From assembly GCA_964513675.1 (NCBI GenBank), contig CAZEOD010000027.1:1-31513 (forward strand): DNA of 31,513 bases, in the 5' to 3' direction. The position numbers and the translations under genes were made by a program. Origin of the DNA: CALFVT01 sp964513675 (GTDB lineage Bacteria > Pseudomonadota > Alphaproteobacteria > Caulobacterales > Maricaulaceae). Below, in pieces: positions 16,262 to 24,787 of the stretch. Under the pieces are notes generated by a model. It was given only the letters and a program-made list of their open reading frames with translations. It made no database searches and was not told the DNA's origin. Positions within the stretch are counted from its first letter, which is position 1. Each line of letters begins with the position of its first letter.

Positions 16262-19092
16262 GCAGCACTCACAACGGCCGCGTCATCAAGCACAGCGAGC
16301 AAAGCCTGACGGATTTCAGATTGCCGAATATCAGATGCCAGATCAGAGCCGCGATAACAGCGCACATAAAACGCATCCACCGCCATAATGCCGACATTTT
16401 CAACATGAGCAGACAATAGATTAAGCTCCAGATTGCGCAAACATGCGGAAAGCTCCCACAATAGACCGGGCCGGTCGCGGCCTTGAATTTCAATAATAAA
16501 CCGGTCGCCCTGCGCCGCTTCGGAGAAACTCACATCGGGATGAACCGGAATGGCTTCCGCCCGCCGCGAGCTCATAATATTGGGAAGAGATAAATCATCG
16601 GCCTCCCCGCGCACCGCCGCTTCAGCCTTAGCTTGCAACGTCTTAAGCGCGCCGTCATTATCACGGCCATAGGCCAGACCTTGCGCGTTTTGGAGATAAA
16701 ACACATTCATCACCAGCCCGCTTGTGCCGGTAAATAAACGCGCGCCAATAATGGACGCATTGCTTGCTGAAATCGCAAGACATAAATCCGCAAATAATCC
16801 GCGCCGATCTTGGGTCATCACGCGGAGTTCCGTATGATCTCTTTTCAAATTTCGATGCGTCGCCACAGCGAGGTCAGGCCGCTCATCTGCGTTCATCGCG
16901 CCGCCCAAGAACCGCGCATGACGCACGAGATCAGACATATCCATTGCGTTAAAATATCCATCCGGCAGCTCTTGCATGATAGGGGCAACGCGCGCGCAAA
17001 GCTTTTCCGGTAAGCGCTCAAATAATTGTTCTTTCGCCGCATCTGCTTTTGCTTTCGGGGCTAAAGCGGGCCGGCCAGATAGATAATCAGACGCCGCGCG
17101 GTAAAGCTCACGCAGCAGCGAGCCTTTCCAATCATTATAAATATCCGGGCCAACCGCCCGAATATCAACAATCGTTAAAACATAAAGCAAATCAAGCCGC
17201 TGTTGAGAGCCGATTAATGCGCCAAATTCTGCGATGGTTTCAGGATCAGATATATCGCGGCGCTGCGCCGTTTCTGATAAATCCAAATGCCGCCGAATAA
17301 GCCACGCAACCGTGTCGGTTATATCTTTCGGCACGCCCATACGGCGGCAGGCGCGCCGTCCAAGCATTGCGCCTTCAATACATTGATCGCCCTGCCCCTT
17401 ACCCGTATCATGCAGCAAACATGTTAGGTAAAGCGTCAGGCGCTCATCATCTGAAAATCCTTTAGCCAGACGCGCCGCAACCGGGTTTTCGGCGTCTAAC
17501 TCTGCCGATAATAGATCATGAAAATAATTCACCAAATAAAGCGTATGTTCATCAACCGTGAACGCATGATGCATGTTAAATTGAGTCCGCGCGACAATGC
17601 CGCCAAATTCAAGCAAATAGCGCCCTAAAACGCCGCTTTCATTCATGGCTTTAAGCGTGGCATAGGGGGCTGCAGATTCAAGTAAAGTTTCTTTAAAGAT
17701 AGCGAATATATCCGCCCGCCGCCGGAATGTATTATCAATTAAATTTCGGCGAAAATTAATCGCCTGAAACGCATCAGGATGTATATCTAAATTATGCCGT
17801 CCAGCCTCATTAAAGAGCTGCATAATTAATTCAGGGCGCTCTCTGATCTGCATATCATCTGCAAAATTAATCCGGCCTTTGTGAATAAGAAAATCTTTGT
17901 TTTTCATACCCCGCCGACGATTTGGAACAAATAAGCTCAATCCCTTTGGTAAACTTAGCGCATTTTCGTCTTCAAGGCGCGCACAGGCAATCCGCGTCAG
18001 CGCTCCGACCTCTCGCGCATTGGTGAAATATTCACGCATGAAACGCTCAACTGCAACTTCAACCGGGCCAGAGGCATGTCCCATTTTTCTGGCCAAAACC
18101 GTCTGGTGGTCAAATGATAGACTTTCCGTTGGCCGTTTGGCCGTGAGGTGAAGATGGATACGCGCGCGCCATAAAAAATCTGCGGCCCGCGCAAAACGGC
18201 GCGCCGCCGCTTTATCAAAAAGCCGCATCTGCACATAAGGCTCTGTCGCCTGCGCATCTGTAATAGCGCCGTCTTTGTCCAAATAGCGAGCAATCCAATA
18301 GAGCACATGCAAATCACGCAGCCCGCCTTTGCCTTCTTTTATATTGGGCTCAATCACATAGCGGGAGTTCCCTTCGCGCGTATGGCGCGTATCGCGCTCT
18401 GCCAATTTTTGCGCGATATAATGCCGGCCATTACCTTTGCTAATATCTTTGCGAAACCGCCCATATAGATCATTAGCGAGGACTTCATCCCCTGACAAAA
18501 ACCGAACATCCAGCAGCGCGGTTAAAATCGTTTGATCCTCTTTGGCAAGGCTCAGGCATTGCTCTATCGAGCGTGTAGATTGCCCGACTTTCAGCCCCAT
18601 ATCCCAGAGCATATAAAGCATATGTTCCGTGACGCTTTCGGTAAAGGCCGAGCCTTTATTATCGGCCAATAGGAACAGCAAATCTATGTCAGAAAACGGC
18701 GCCATTTCCCCGCGCCCATTCCCGCCAACAGCGCAAACCGCAAGGCGCTCGCTTTGCGTTGGATTAGAGGCCCGCACAATATGAGTCACGGTATAATCAT
18801 AAAGCGCGGTCAGAACCTCATCATGAATAGCCGCAATACGGCGCGCCATTTCAAGCCCGCCCAAGCGCCCCGCCAAAAAAAGATCGCTGGCGCGGGTCAT
18901 CGCATCCTCGCGCATGGTTTTGAAAAGCGCAAGAATATCGCGCCGAAGCTGCGGCCCGCCCTCTTTGTGCCGCGCCGTTAAAGCGACGCGAAAATCCTGA
19001 CCATTAATGCCCGTTTCAATACCGGTATTCATACGTTTTGGAATCGTCAAAACGGGCGCGGCTGATGTCGATATAAGGCCCGGTAGTTTCAT
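16258..19092 (-). CDS. glnD: Bifunctional [protein-PII] uridylyltransferase / uridylyl-removing enzyme GlnD
   Basis: The 944-residue nitrogen sensor uridylylates PII proteins when glutamine is low and removes UMP when it is high. Its domains in order are a nucleotidyltransferase (GGNGRGEMAPFSDIDL near 123-138, metal ligands D135 and D137), a GlnE-like helical segment, an HD hydrolase domain (LLHDTGKGQ with H561/D562), and two C-terminal glutamine-sensing ACT domains (about 748-815 and 860-930). Asparagine replaces the usual tyrosine in GGYGRG. No good ribosome binding site precedes the ATG at 19092, and the start region is a diverged tandem copy of the 28 bases just upstream. Its position between mutS and murJ is typical of Alphaproteobacteria. 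Confidence 0.97.
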   Translation of the reverse strand: MKLPGLISTSAAPVLTIPKRMNTGIETGINGQDFRVALTARHKEGGPQLRRDILALFKTMREDAMTRASDLFLAGRLGGLEMARRIAAIHDEVLTALYDYTVTHIVRASNPTQSERLAVCAVGGNGRGEMAPFSDIDLLFLLADNKGSAFTESVTEHMLYMLWDMGLKVGQSTRSIEQCLSLAKEDQTILTALLDVRFLSGDEVLANDLYGRFRKDISKGNGRHYIAQKLAERDTRHTREGNSRYVIEPNIKEGKGGLRDLHVLYWIARYLDKDGAITDAQATEPYVQMRLFDKAAARRFARAADFLWRARIHLHLTAKRPTESLSFDHQTVLARKMGHASGPVEVAVERFMREYFTNAREVGALTRIACARLEDENALSLPKGLSLFVPNRRRGMKNKDFLIHKGRINFADDMQIRERPELIMQLFNEAGRHNLDIHPDAFQAINFRRNLIDNTFRRRADIFAIFKETLLESAAPYATLKAMNESGVLGRYLLEFGGIVARTQFNMHHAFTVDEHTLYLVNYFHDLLSAELDAENPVAARLAKGFSDDERLTLYLTCLLHDTGKGQGDQCIEGAMLGRRACRRMGVPKDITDTVAWLIRRHLDLSETAQRRDISDPETIAEFGALIGSQQRLDLLYVLTIVDIRAVGPDIYNDWKGSLLRELYRAASDYLSGRPALAPKAKADAAKEQLFERLPEKLCARVAPIMQELPDGYFNAMDMSDLVRHARFLGGAMNADERPDLAVATHRNLKRDHTELRVMTQDRRGLFADLCLAISASNASIIGARLFTGTSGLVMNVFYLQNAQGLAYGRDNDGALKTLQAKAEAAVRGEADDLSLPNIMSSRRAEAIPVHPDVSFSEAAQGDRFIIEIQGRDRPGLLWELSACLRNLELNLLSAHVENVGIMAVDAFYVRCYRGSDLASDIRQSEIRQALLAVLDDAAVVSAA

Positions 19093-19134
19093 AGGTGTAA
19101 CGTCATAGCTGTAGCTTCATAGGTAAAATGTCAT
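19079..19134 (-). repeat. 28-base tandem duplication spanning the glnD start codon
   Basis: On the minus strand, bases 19134-19107 and 19106-19079 are two consecutive 28-base units sharing 21 identical positions, including ATGAC, ACCTATGAA and CTAC. The downstream unit contains the glnD start (ATG at 19092). The upstream unit contains the equivalent ATG, which opens a five-codon frame (MKLQL) ending in TGA before glnD. The whole element fills the space between the mutS and glnD coding regions. Confidence 0.7.
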
Positions 19135-21855
19135 TTAAGCGTCAAGGCGTGCTTTATCTTTCAGCTCATAGAGAAGGTCAAGCGCGGCGCGCGGTGAAAG
19201 CTCATTAACATCCAAATCGCGCAAAGCTTGTTCAACGGCGCTTGGCGGCGTGGGCGGGGCGTTTTGGGCGGGAGCTGCAAAGAGCGGTAAATTGCCCAAA
19301 CGGTCACCCGCCTCATCTTGCTCTTTTTCTAATCGCCCAAGAACAGCCCGCGCACGGTCAACAGCGGCTTTGGGTAATCCAGCCAATTTCGCGACTTGTA
19401 CGCCATATGATTTATCCGCTGCCCCCGCGCGTACATCATGTAAGAAGATTAAATCCCCCTCCCATTCTTTGGCGTGAAGACAGGCATTGCCGGCCAAGGG
19501 TAAATTATCAATCAAATCTGTAAGCTCATGATAATGGGTGGCAAAAAGCGCGCGTGATTTATTCACATTATAAAGATGTTCTGCGGCGGCCCATGCGATG
19601 GAAAGCCCGTCAAAGGTCGCCGTACCGCGTCCAATTTCATCTAAAATGACAAAACTACGCGGCGTTGATAGATTTAAAATCGCAGCCGTTTCAATCATCT
19701 CGACCATGAATGTTGATTGCCCTTTAGAGAGATCATCCGACGCCCCGACGCGAGAAAATAGCTGATCGGCCACGCCGATATGGGCGCGGTCTGCGGGGAC
19801 AAAAAACCCAGATTGCGCGAGAATAAACATAAGCGCATTTTGCCGCAAATAAGTTGATTTACCCGCCATATTCGGCCCCGTTATCAAGGTCAGGCGCTGA
19901 CCTTTCTCGCCGTCTGCATCCAAAACGCAATCATTGGGGGTAAATGGATGGCCCGCCGCTTTTGACAGCGCCGCCTCGACAACAGGATGGCGGCCAGCTT
20001 TGACGTCAAACCGAAGGCTCATATCAATCACCGGCCGGCAGGCCCTATGCCCTTGCGCCCAAACCGCTGCCGCCGCAGCCACATCAAGCGCAGCTAAAGC
20101 GCTGGCCATGTCTCTTATCATCTCCGCTTCGCGGCCAAGGCGGCCCAAAAAATCGTTAAATAGCGCCTGTTCTATCGCCAAGGCTTTATCGCCTGCGCCT
20201 GATATTTTAGCGTCGAGCTCCGCGAGTTCTGTGGTTGTAAATCTTACGCCGCTGACAAGGGTTTGGCGGTGAATAAACACACTATCCGGCCCCATAGAGA
20301 GCATTTTATCAGCATATTTCGGCGTGACTTCGATAAAAAATCCGAGGACATTATTATGTTTAATTTTAAGGTTTGGCACATCTGCCGCCTGCGCATATTG
20401 ACCCTGAAGCCCCGCGATAATTTTGCGGCTCTCATCACGCAGGGTTTTTAAATGGTCAAGCTTTGGCGACCAGCCGGGGGCAATGAAATTCCCATCCCGC
20501 GCCAAGATCGGAACATCCTCTTGAAGCGCCTTATTTAAATCATCAGTCAAGCCCGCCAGCGCGGGTTTATCCGATAAGCTTATCATCGCGAGCGCCGCGC
20601 TTACATTCGCCGGAATATCAATGCCGGGATAGCGGGCAAAAAGGGCTGAAATTAATTCGCCTTGTTTTAAGCTTGCAGCTAATGTCTTCAGATCACGCGG
20701 GCCGCCGCGCCCTAAGATAAGCCGAGATAAAGCGCGCTGCATATCCCCGCATTCGCGCAGCAAGCCGCGCATGCTTGTGCAAATTTCATCATGGGCGGTG
20801 AAAAACTCAACCTCCGACAAGCGCGCATTTATCGCGGCGACATCAATTAAAGGCCGCGAAATCCGCATCGCCAAAAGCCGCGCACCCGGCCCCGTCACGG
20901 TTTTATCAATAACGGATAAAAGTGAGCCTTTGCTCTGCCCGCTTTGGGTGCGGTCAATTTCAAGACTGCGCCGCGTCGCGGGGTCAATCGCCATAAACCC
21001 AGCAGTGCTTTGCTGTTGCGGCGCAGAGAGTTCCGCCTTTTGCCCCGCTTGCGTTAATTCCAAATAATCAAGCAGCGCCCCGCAAGCCGATATTTCCACC
21101 GGCGTAAAGGCGCCAAACCCTTCAAGACTGCCGACCTTGAAACAGGATTTAAGCCGCGCCTCACCGTTGCAGCGGTCAAATTTCGGTGTCGGCAGCGGCG
21201 TTAAAGCGGCCGCCGGCATATTAAGCTGCGCGAGAAATTCTGGCGTTTGGTAAAGCCCTTCGGGTAGGATAAGCTCACGCGGTGAGAGCGCTGCTAGCTC
21301 GCTCAGCAGGCGCGTTTCATCGGCGGCGCAAACGCGAAATTGCCCATCTGAAATATCCGCCCATGCCAGCGCATAATCCCCCGCGAGGCTTTTAGCCATA
21401 CAGGCAATAAAATTTGCTCCGCGTGCATCAAGAAGATTATCTTCGGTCAAGGTTCCGGGCGTTACAACCCGCACAATCTCTCGGCGCACAACAGATTTAG
21501 AGCCGCGCTTTTTCGCCTCGGCCGGATTTTCCGTTTGCTCACATACAGCAACCCGAAAGCCTTTTTTTATAAGCCGCTGTAAATAGGTCTCCGCCGCATG
21601 AACAGGCACGCCGCACATCGGAATATCTGCGCCCTGATGTTTGCCGCGTTTTGTCAGCGCAATATCCAGCGCCGCCGCCGCTTTGACCGCGTCATCAAAA
21701 AAAAGCTCGTAAAAATCACCCATGCGGTAGAACAGCAAAACCTCCGGCCCCGCCTGCGCTTTGATGGTCATAAATTGCGCCATCATCGGCGTTAGCTTAG
21801 CCGTGTCTTTCGCCGGTTTTGCGGCTTTAATTTGGGTTTTCTGTGGTTTCATCAT
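19135..21855 (-). CDS. mutS: DNA mismatch repair protein MutS
   Basis: The 906-residue protein is a full-length MutS. The mismatch-reading F-x-E motif is F48-Y-E50 in MGDFYELF. The ATPase domain has the Walker A GPNMAGKST at 660-668, followed by the ABC-type signature region DLSKGQSTFMVEM and Walker B DEIGRGTATFDG. The C-terminal segment includes the short helical dimer/tetramer region ending LLYELKDKARLDA. MutS recognises mispairs and recruits MutL. It is followed immediately by the glnD start repeat, so mutS and glnD are probably co-transcribed. Two ATG codons open the frame (MM); either could be used. Confidence 0.98.
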   Translation of the reverse strand: MMKPQKTQIKAAKPAKDTAKLTPMMAQFMTIKAQAGPEVLLFYRMGDFYELFFDDAVKAAAALDIALTKRGKHQGADIPMCGVPVHAAETYLQRLIKKGFRVAVCEQTENPAEAKKRGSKSVVRREIVRVVTPGTLTEDNLLDARGANFIACMAKSLAGDYALAWADISDGQFRVCAADETRLLSELAALSPRELILPEGLYQTPEFLAQLNMPAAALTPLPTPKFDRCNGEARLKSCFKVGSLEGFGAFTPVEISACGALLDYLELTQAGQKAELSAPQQQSTAGFMAIDPATRRSLEIDRTQSGQSKGSLLSVIDKTVTGPGARLLAMRISRPLIDVAAINARLSEVEFFTAHDEICTSMRGLLRECGDMQRALSRLILGRGGPRDLKTLAASLKQGELISALFARYPGIDIPANVSAALAMISLSDKPALAGLTDDLNKALQEDVPILARDGNFIAPGWSPKLDHLKTLRDESRKIIAGLQGQYAQAADVPNLKIKHNNVLGFFIEVTPKYADKMLSMGPDSVFIHRQTLVSGVRFTTTELAELDAKISGAGDKALAIEQALFNDFLGRLGREAEMIRDMASALAALDVAAAAAVWAQGHRACRPVIDMSLRFDVKAGRHPVVEAALSKAAGHPFTPNDCVLDADGEKGQRLTLITGPNMAGKSTYLRQNALMFILAQSGFFVPADRAHIGVADQLFSRVGASDDLSKGQSTFMVEMIETAAILNLSTPRSFVILDEIGRGTATFDGLSIAWAAAEHLYNVNKSRALFATHYHELTDLIDNLPLAGNACLHAKEWEGDLIFLHDVRAGAADKSYGVQVAKLAGLPKAAVDRARAVLGRLEKEQDEAGDRLGNLPLFAAPAQNAPPTPPSAVEQALRDLDVNELSPRAALDLLYELKDKARLDA

Positions 21856-21888
21856 GGCCCCGCAAACTCGCCGATTCCAAGGCTAGGT

Positions 21889-23277
21889 TCAAGCCTTAGT
21901 TTCCGGCGCAGACGCATCGCCTGAGGCATGGTCGCCCAGCGTAGCGTCTGGCGCGTTAGGCCGTATCCCTTTTGCCGCATCTGGCCCAAACATTAAAATT
22001 ATGATGGTGAGAATAATCGCGGGAATGCCGAGGCTCGCCGTAAAGATAAAGAATGTCTCAAACCCCATTTTCTGCGCCATAATTCCCGTAAATCCGCTCA
22101 GCGTTTTCCCGACAAGATTAAAGATCGAACTTAGAAACGCATATTGCGTTGCTGCGAATTTTAGCTCAGTCAGCGATGATAAATAGGCAATAAAAACGGT
22201 TGCGGCGAATCCGGCCGCCAGATTATCAGCCCCAATCGTGACAAATAGATAGGCCGTTTTCGGCGTCTCTACTGTCGCCAGCCACGCAAAGGCCCCATTG
22301 GTGACAACCATTAAAACAGAGCCTATGATGAGGCAGCGCATCAAACCAAAACGCAGAGAAATAATCCCCCCCATGAAGCCGCCCAAAATAACAAGCCACG
22401 GGCCAAATGTGGTGGCAACAATCCCCACTTGCCCTTCCGTATAGCCAATATGTTGATAAAGCGGTTTTGCCATTGGCCCCATGGTTTTATCACTAATCAG
22501 ATATGTTGCGACCAAAAGAAAAACCACAGGCGTCCACAGGCCCAGCCGCCCAACAAATGAGAAAAAGGGATTAACCACATTGTCTTTCACCGCTTGGGCG
22601 AAGGTTAAAGCTTTTTGCCGCAGCGCGCGAGATGGCTCTTTAATAAAAAACACAACCGACCCATTAAAAGCCATCACGCAGGCCATAAACATATAGGCAA
22701 TATTCCAATTAAATTGATCGGCAACCAGATAGGATAATCCGGCGGCAATAATCGCTAATCTATAGCCTAACACATAGCTCGCAGCCATATTGGCCTGTTC
22801 ATCATTTGGCGCCGCTTCAATCCGCCAAGCGTCAACTGAAATATCTAGCGTTGCACCAGAGGTTGCTAATATTACCGCCCCCAAAGCGAGGCGCGTTAAG
22901 TCTTGGGACGGATCAGAACTCGCAATGGTTAGCATGCCAATAATTGTGCCGATAATGGCCAATAACATCCAAGATCGTCTTTGCCCCATATGTCCCAATG
23001 GGGCGGGTAATTTCAAGCGGTCAACAAGCGGGGCCCAGAACACTTTGAATGTATAGGCGAGGCCAATCCAAGAGAAAAACCCAATGACCGATAAATCAAC
23101 GCCTTCATCTTTCATCCAAAAGGATAGTTCTGAATATATTAACATAAAGGGAAGCCCCGAGGCAAAACCAAGGGACATCATTGCCAATATTTTGGGCTTA
23201 AAATAGGGTCTAATAACAGCCGTCCAAGAGGCTATAGACATCATATATGAGCCAGAGTTTGAGCGGGGGTTTTTCAT
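21889..23277 (-). CDS. ampG: AmpG-type muropeptide permease (MFS)
   Basis: The 462-residue major facilitator protein carries the AmpG signature GFASGLPFMLIYSELSFWMK (37-56), then GFFSWIGLAYTFKVFWAPLVDR (66-87) and a cluster of about 12 membrane helices. AmpG imports GlcNAc-anhydroMurNAc peptides released during cell-wall turnover for recycling, and the pathway can influence beta-lactamase induction. The charged C-terminal tail is short. The gene is 33 bases upstream of mutS on the same strand. The start at 23277 is uncertain: in-frame ATG codons at residues 12-13 are also possible. Confidence 0.9.
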   Translation of the reverse strand: MKNPRSNSGSYMMSIASWTAVIRPYFKPKILAMMSLGFASGLPFMLIYSELSFWMKDEGVDLSVIGFFSWIGLAYTFKVFWAPLVDRLKLPAPLGHMGQRRSWMLLAIIGTIIGMLTIASSDPSQDLTRLALGAVILATSGATLDISVDAWRIEAAPNDEQANMAASYVLGYRLAIIAAGLSYLVADQFNWNIAYMFMACVMAFNGSVVFFIKEPSRALRQKALTFAQAVKDNVVNPFFSFVGRLGLWTPVVFLLVATYLISDKTMGPMAKPLYQHIGYTEGQVGIVATTFGPWLVILGGFMGGIISLRFGLMRCLIIGSVLMVVTNGAFAWLATVETPKTAYLFVTIGADNLAAGFAATVFIAYLSSLTELKFAATQYAFLSSIFNLVGKTLSGFTGIMAQKMGFETFFIFTASLGIPAIILTIIILMFGPDAAKGIRPNAPDATLGDHASGDASAPETKA

Positions 23278-23330
23278 GGCCGCAACCTGCCCTTAAGGCA
23301 TCAACTTGTCCAGCGTCAAAACAATGCGTA

Positions 23331-23351
23331 AGCGGGGTAAATGCCCCCGCT
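23331..23351 (-). terminator. GC-rich hairpin between the PAS-receiver gene and ampG
   Basis: AGCGGGG (23331-23337) pairs perfectly with CCCCGCT (23345-23351) around a seven-base loop. It lies just downstream of the PAS-receiver stop codon on the minus strand. The following sequence has only a short, interrupted T-run (TTACGCATTGTTTTG), so termination would be imperfect. Confidence 0.45.
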
Positions 23352-23364
23352 ATCTATGACCGTC

Positions 23365-24657
23365 TTAGGCGGCGGCCGCAGATGTTGTTTTCGTCCAGGT
23401 CTGAACCATTTGCTGTAGCTCTTCAGCCGAGACAGGTTTTGTCATGAAATCATTCATGCCGGCATCAAAACAGGCATTTCGGTCATCATCAAAAGCATTG
23501 GCCGTCAGGGCGATAATTGGAATCGCTTTGGCTTCATTACTCAGGCTACGAATTTTGCGTGTTGATTCAAGGCCGTCCATATTCGGCATACGCATATCCA
23601 TCAAGATCATATCGTAATTTTTCGATTTGACCGCATCAACCGCGAGGCTGCCGTCCTCGACAACTTCGACATAACAGCCATCAGCTTCAAGAAGTGTACG
23701 GGTCAAGAGCGCATTAATCGCATTATCTTCGGCCAGCAAAATACGCGGCATGTTATCGGCGGCCTCTGGTTTGGCCGATAAAGCCGATTCCGGCGCGGCA
23801 ATCGCCGCCACCTCTTCCATCGGCATGTCAACTGGGGCCGCATTTGACACGGCAGACATATCATCTGCGCCAACAGCTTTGGCAATTACGGCGTCGCGCC
23901 AATTACTTCCCAGCAAGCTTTCATCATCTTCAATCGGCAAGGCCCGGCGTTCGAAATCGCGTTCAGGTTCAACCTCCGCGGCTTGTGCCATCGGCGCAGC
24001 GGCCATCTCCACCGTAGTAGGTTCCGTAACGTGCGGCGCAAGAGGTGCAACGTCATAAACGGCATCAGGCGCGGGCGCAGCAAGCACTGGCTCGGCGGGG
24101 ACCGGCGGCTGTTCCGTTACATGTTCAGTTACATGTTCTGGCACATAATCTTGAACAGGGTCTTCGTGATGGGGGGCATCATAATGCGGTGCATGATTAA
24201 CGTCGGGGGCGGCTGTTTGCGGCTCTGCCATGGGTGCGGTTAGGGGTGCGGTTAGGGGGGCGGCCGTCTCAGCCGCTTGCGGCGTATGCGGGATGTCTTC
24301 AGCATAAACCGGCGCAGCGAGATCAGGCTCTTGCGGCGGCACCGGGACATGATTTAACAGCGCCGTAATATTTCGCGAGATCGCAAGCGCGCCGCCATCT
24401 GCTGTGACATATTCAAGCCAATCAAAAATATGCTCGCCTTCGGCCGTAGGGATACGGGTTTCGAAACGGCTTGCAGCTTGGCTTGTTGTCGGCGCAGGCC
24501 AGCCATCCACGGCGCAGCCATGCCAATCCGTGACCTGTCCGCCATATAATTGCAGAAAAGCTGCATTGACAAAAATAACGCCGCCTTGCGCATTCCGTTT
24601 AATAATCGGATCTGGCCAAGGCCAAAGCTGCGCGGCTAGCATATCGTCTGTGCTCAT
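23365..24657 (-). CDS. PAS-linker-receiver protein lacking a histidine kinase domain
   Basis: The 430-residue cytoplasmic protein starts with a short PAS-like domain (about 10-102: PDPIIKRNAQGGVIFVNAAF, then an LEYVTADGG beta segment). A long Ala/Pro/Glu/His/Val-rich linker follows (about 103-300). The receiver domain at 304-420 is complete (E310/D311, phosphoacceptor D354 in ILMDMRMP, T385, K407) and of the hybrid-kinase type (MRMPNMDGLE). No HisKA or ATP-binding region exists in between, so the protein cannot autophosphorylate and would have to receive phosphate from another kinase or phosphotransferase. The linker contains in-frame 12-base DNA repeats and seems to be drifting freely. A TTGACA occurs about 30 bases upstream of the ATG, but no -10 box is obvious. 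Confidence 0.85.
   Translation of the reverse strand: MSTDDMLAAQLWPWPDPIIKRNAQGGVIFVNAAFLQLYGGQVTDWHGCAVDGWPAPTTSQAASRFETRIPTAEGEHIFDWLEYVTADGGALAISRNITALLNHVPVPPQEPDLAAPVYAEDIPHTPQAAETAAPLTAPLTAPMAEPQTAAPDVNHAPHYDAPHHEDPVQDYVPEHVTEHVTEQPPVPAEPVLAAPAPDAVYDVAPLAPHVTEPTTVEMAAAPMAQAAEVEPERDFERRALPIEDDESLLGSNWRDAVIAKAVGADDMSAVSNAAPVDMPMEEVAAIAAPESALSAKPEAADNMPRILLAEDNAINALLTRTLLEADGCYVEVVEDGSLAVDAVKSKNYDMILMDMRMPNMDGLESTRKIRSLSNEAKAIPIIALTANAFDDDRNACFDAGMNDFMTKPVSAEELQQMVQTWTKTTSAAAA
24111..24134 (-). repeat. In-frame 12-base repeat in the PAS-receiver linker (VTEH units)
   Basis: GTTCCGTTACAT (24111-24122) and GTTCAGTTACAT (24123-24134) differ at one base. They encode consecutive four-residue units in the segment HVTEHVTEQ of the linker. 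Confidence 0.75.
24232..24255 (-). repeat. In-frame 12-base repeat in the PAS-receiver linker (LTAP units)
   Basis: GGGTGCGGTTAG occurs twice in perfect tandem (24232-24243 and 24244-24255), followed by a partial third G-rich copy. The repeat encodes LTAPLTAP-type units, consistent with slippage in a disordered linker. Confidence 0.8.
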
Positions 24658-24787
24658 GAACTATCCCCACGTGAATCGAGTGTGTTACGTGTCAATATGA
24701 GGACTTAGTCTAAACAATGTCTTACCAAATACGCAAAAACATGGCGCAGGCTGTAAATAATGCCCTATAACTGCGCCGTAGCTCGTA

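Noticed and set aside
24743..24777. GGCGCAG/CTGCGCC inverted repeat near the comM end
   Set aside because: The loop is 21 bases, there is no T-tract and the stem is only seven bases, so it is not a convincing terminator.
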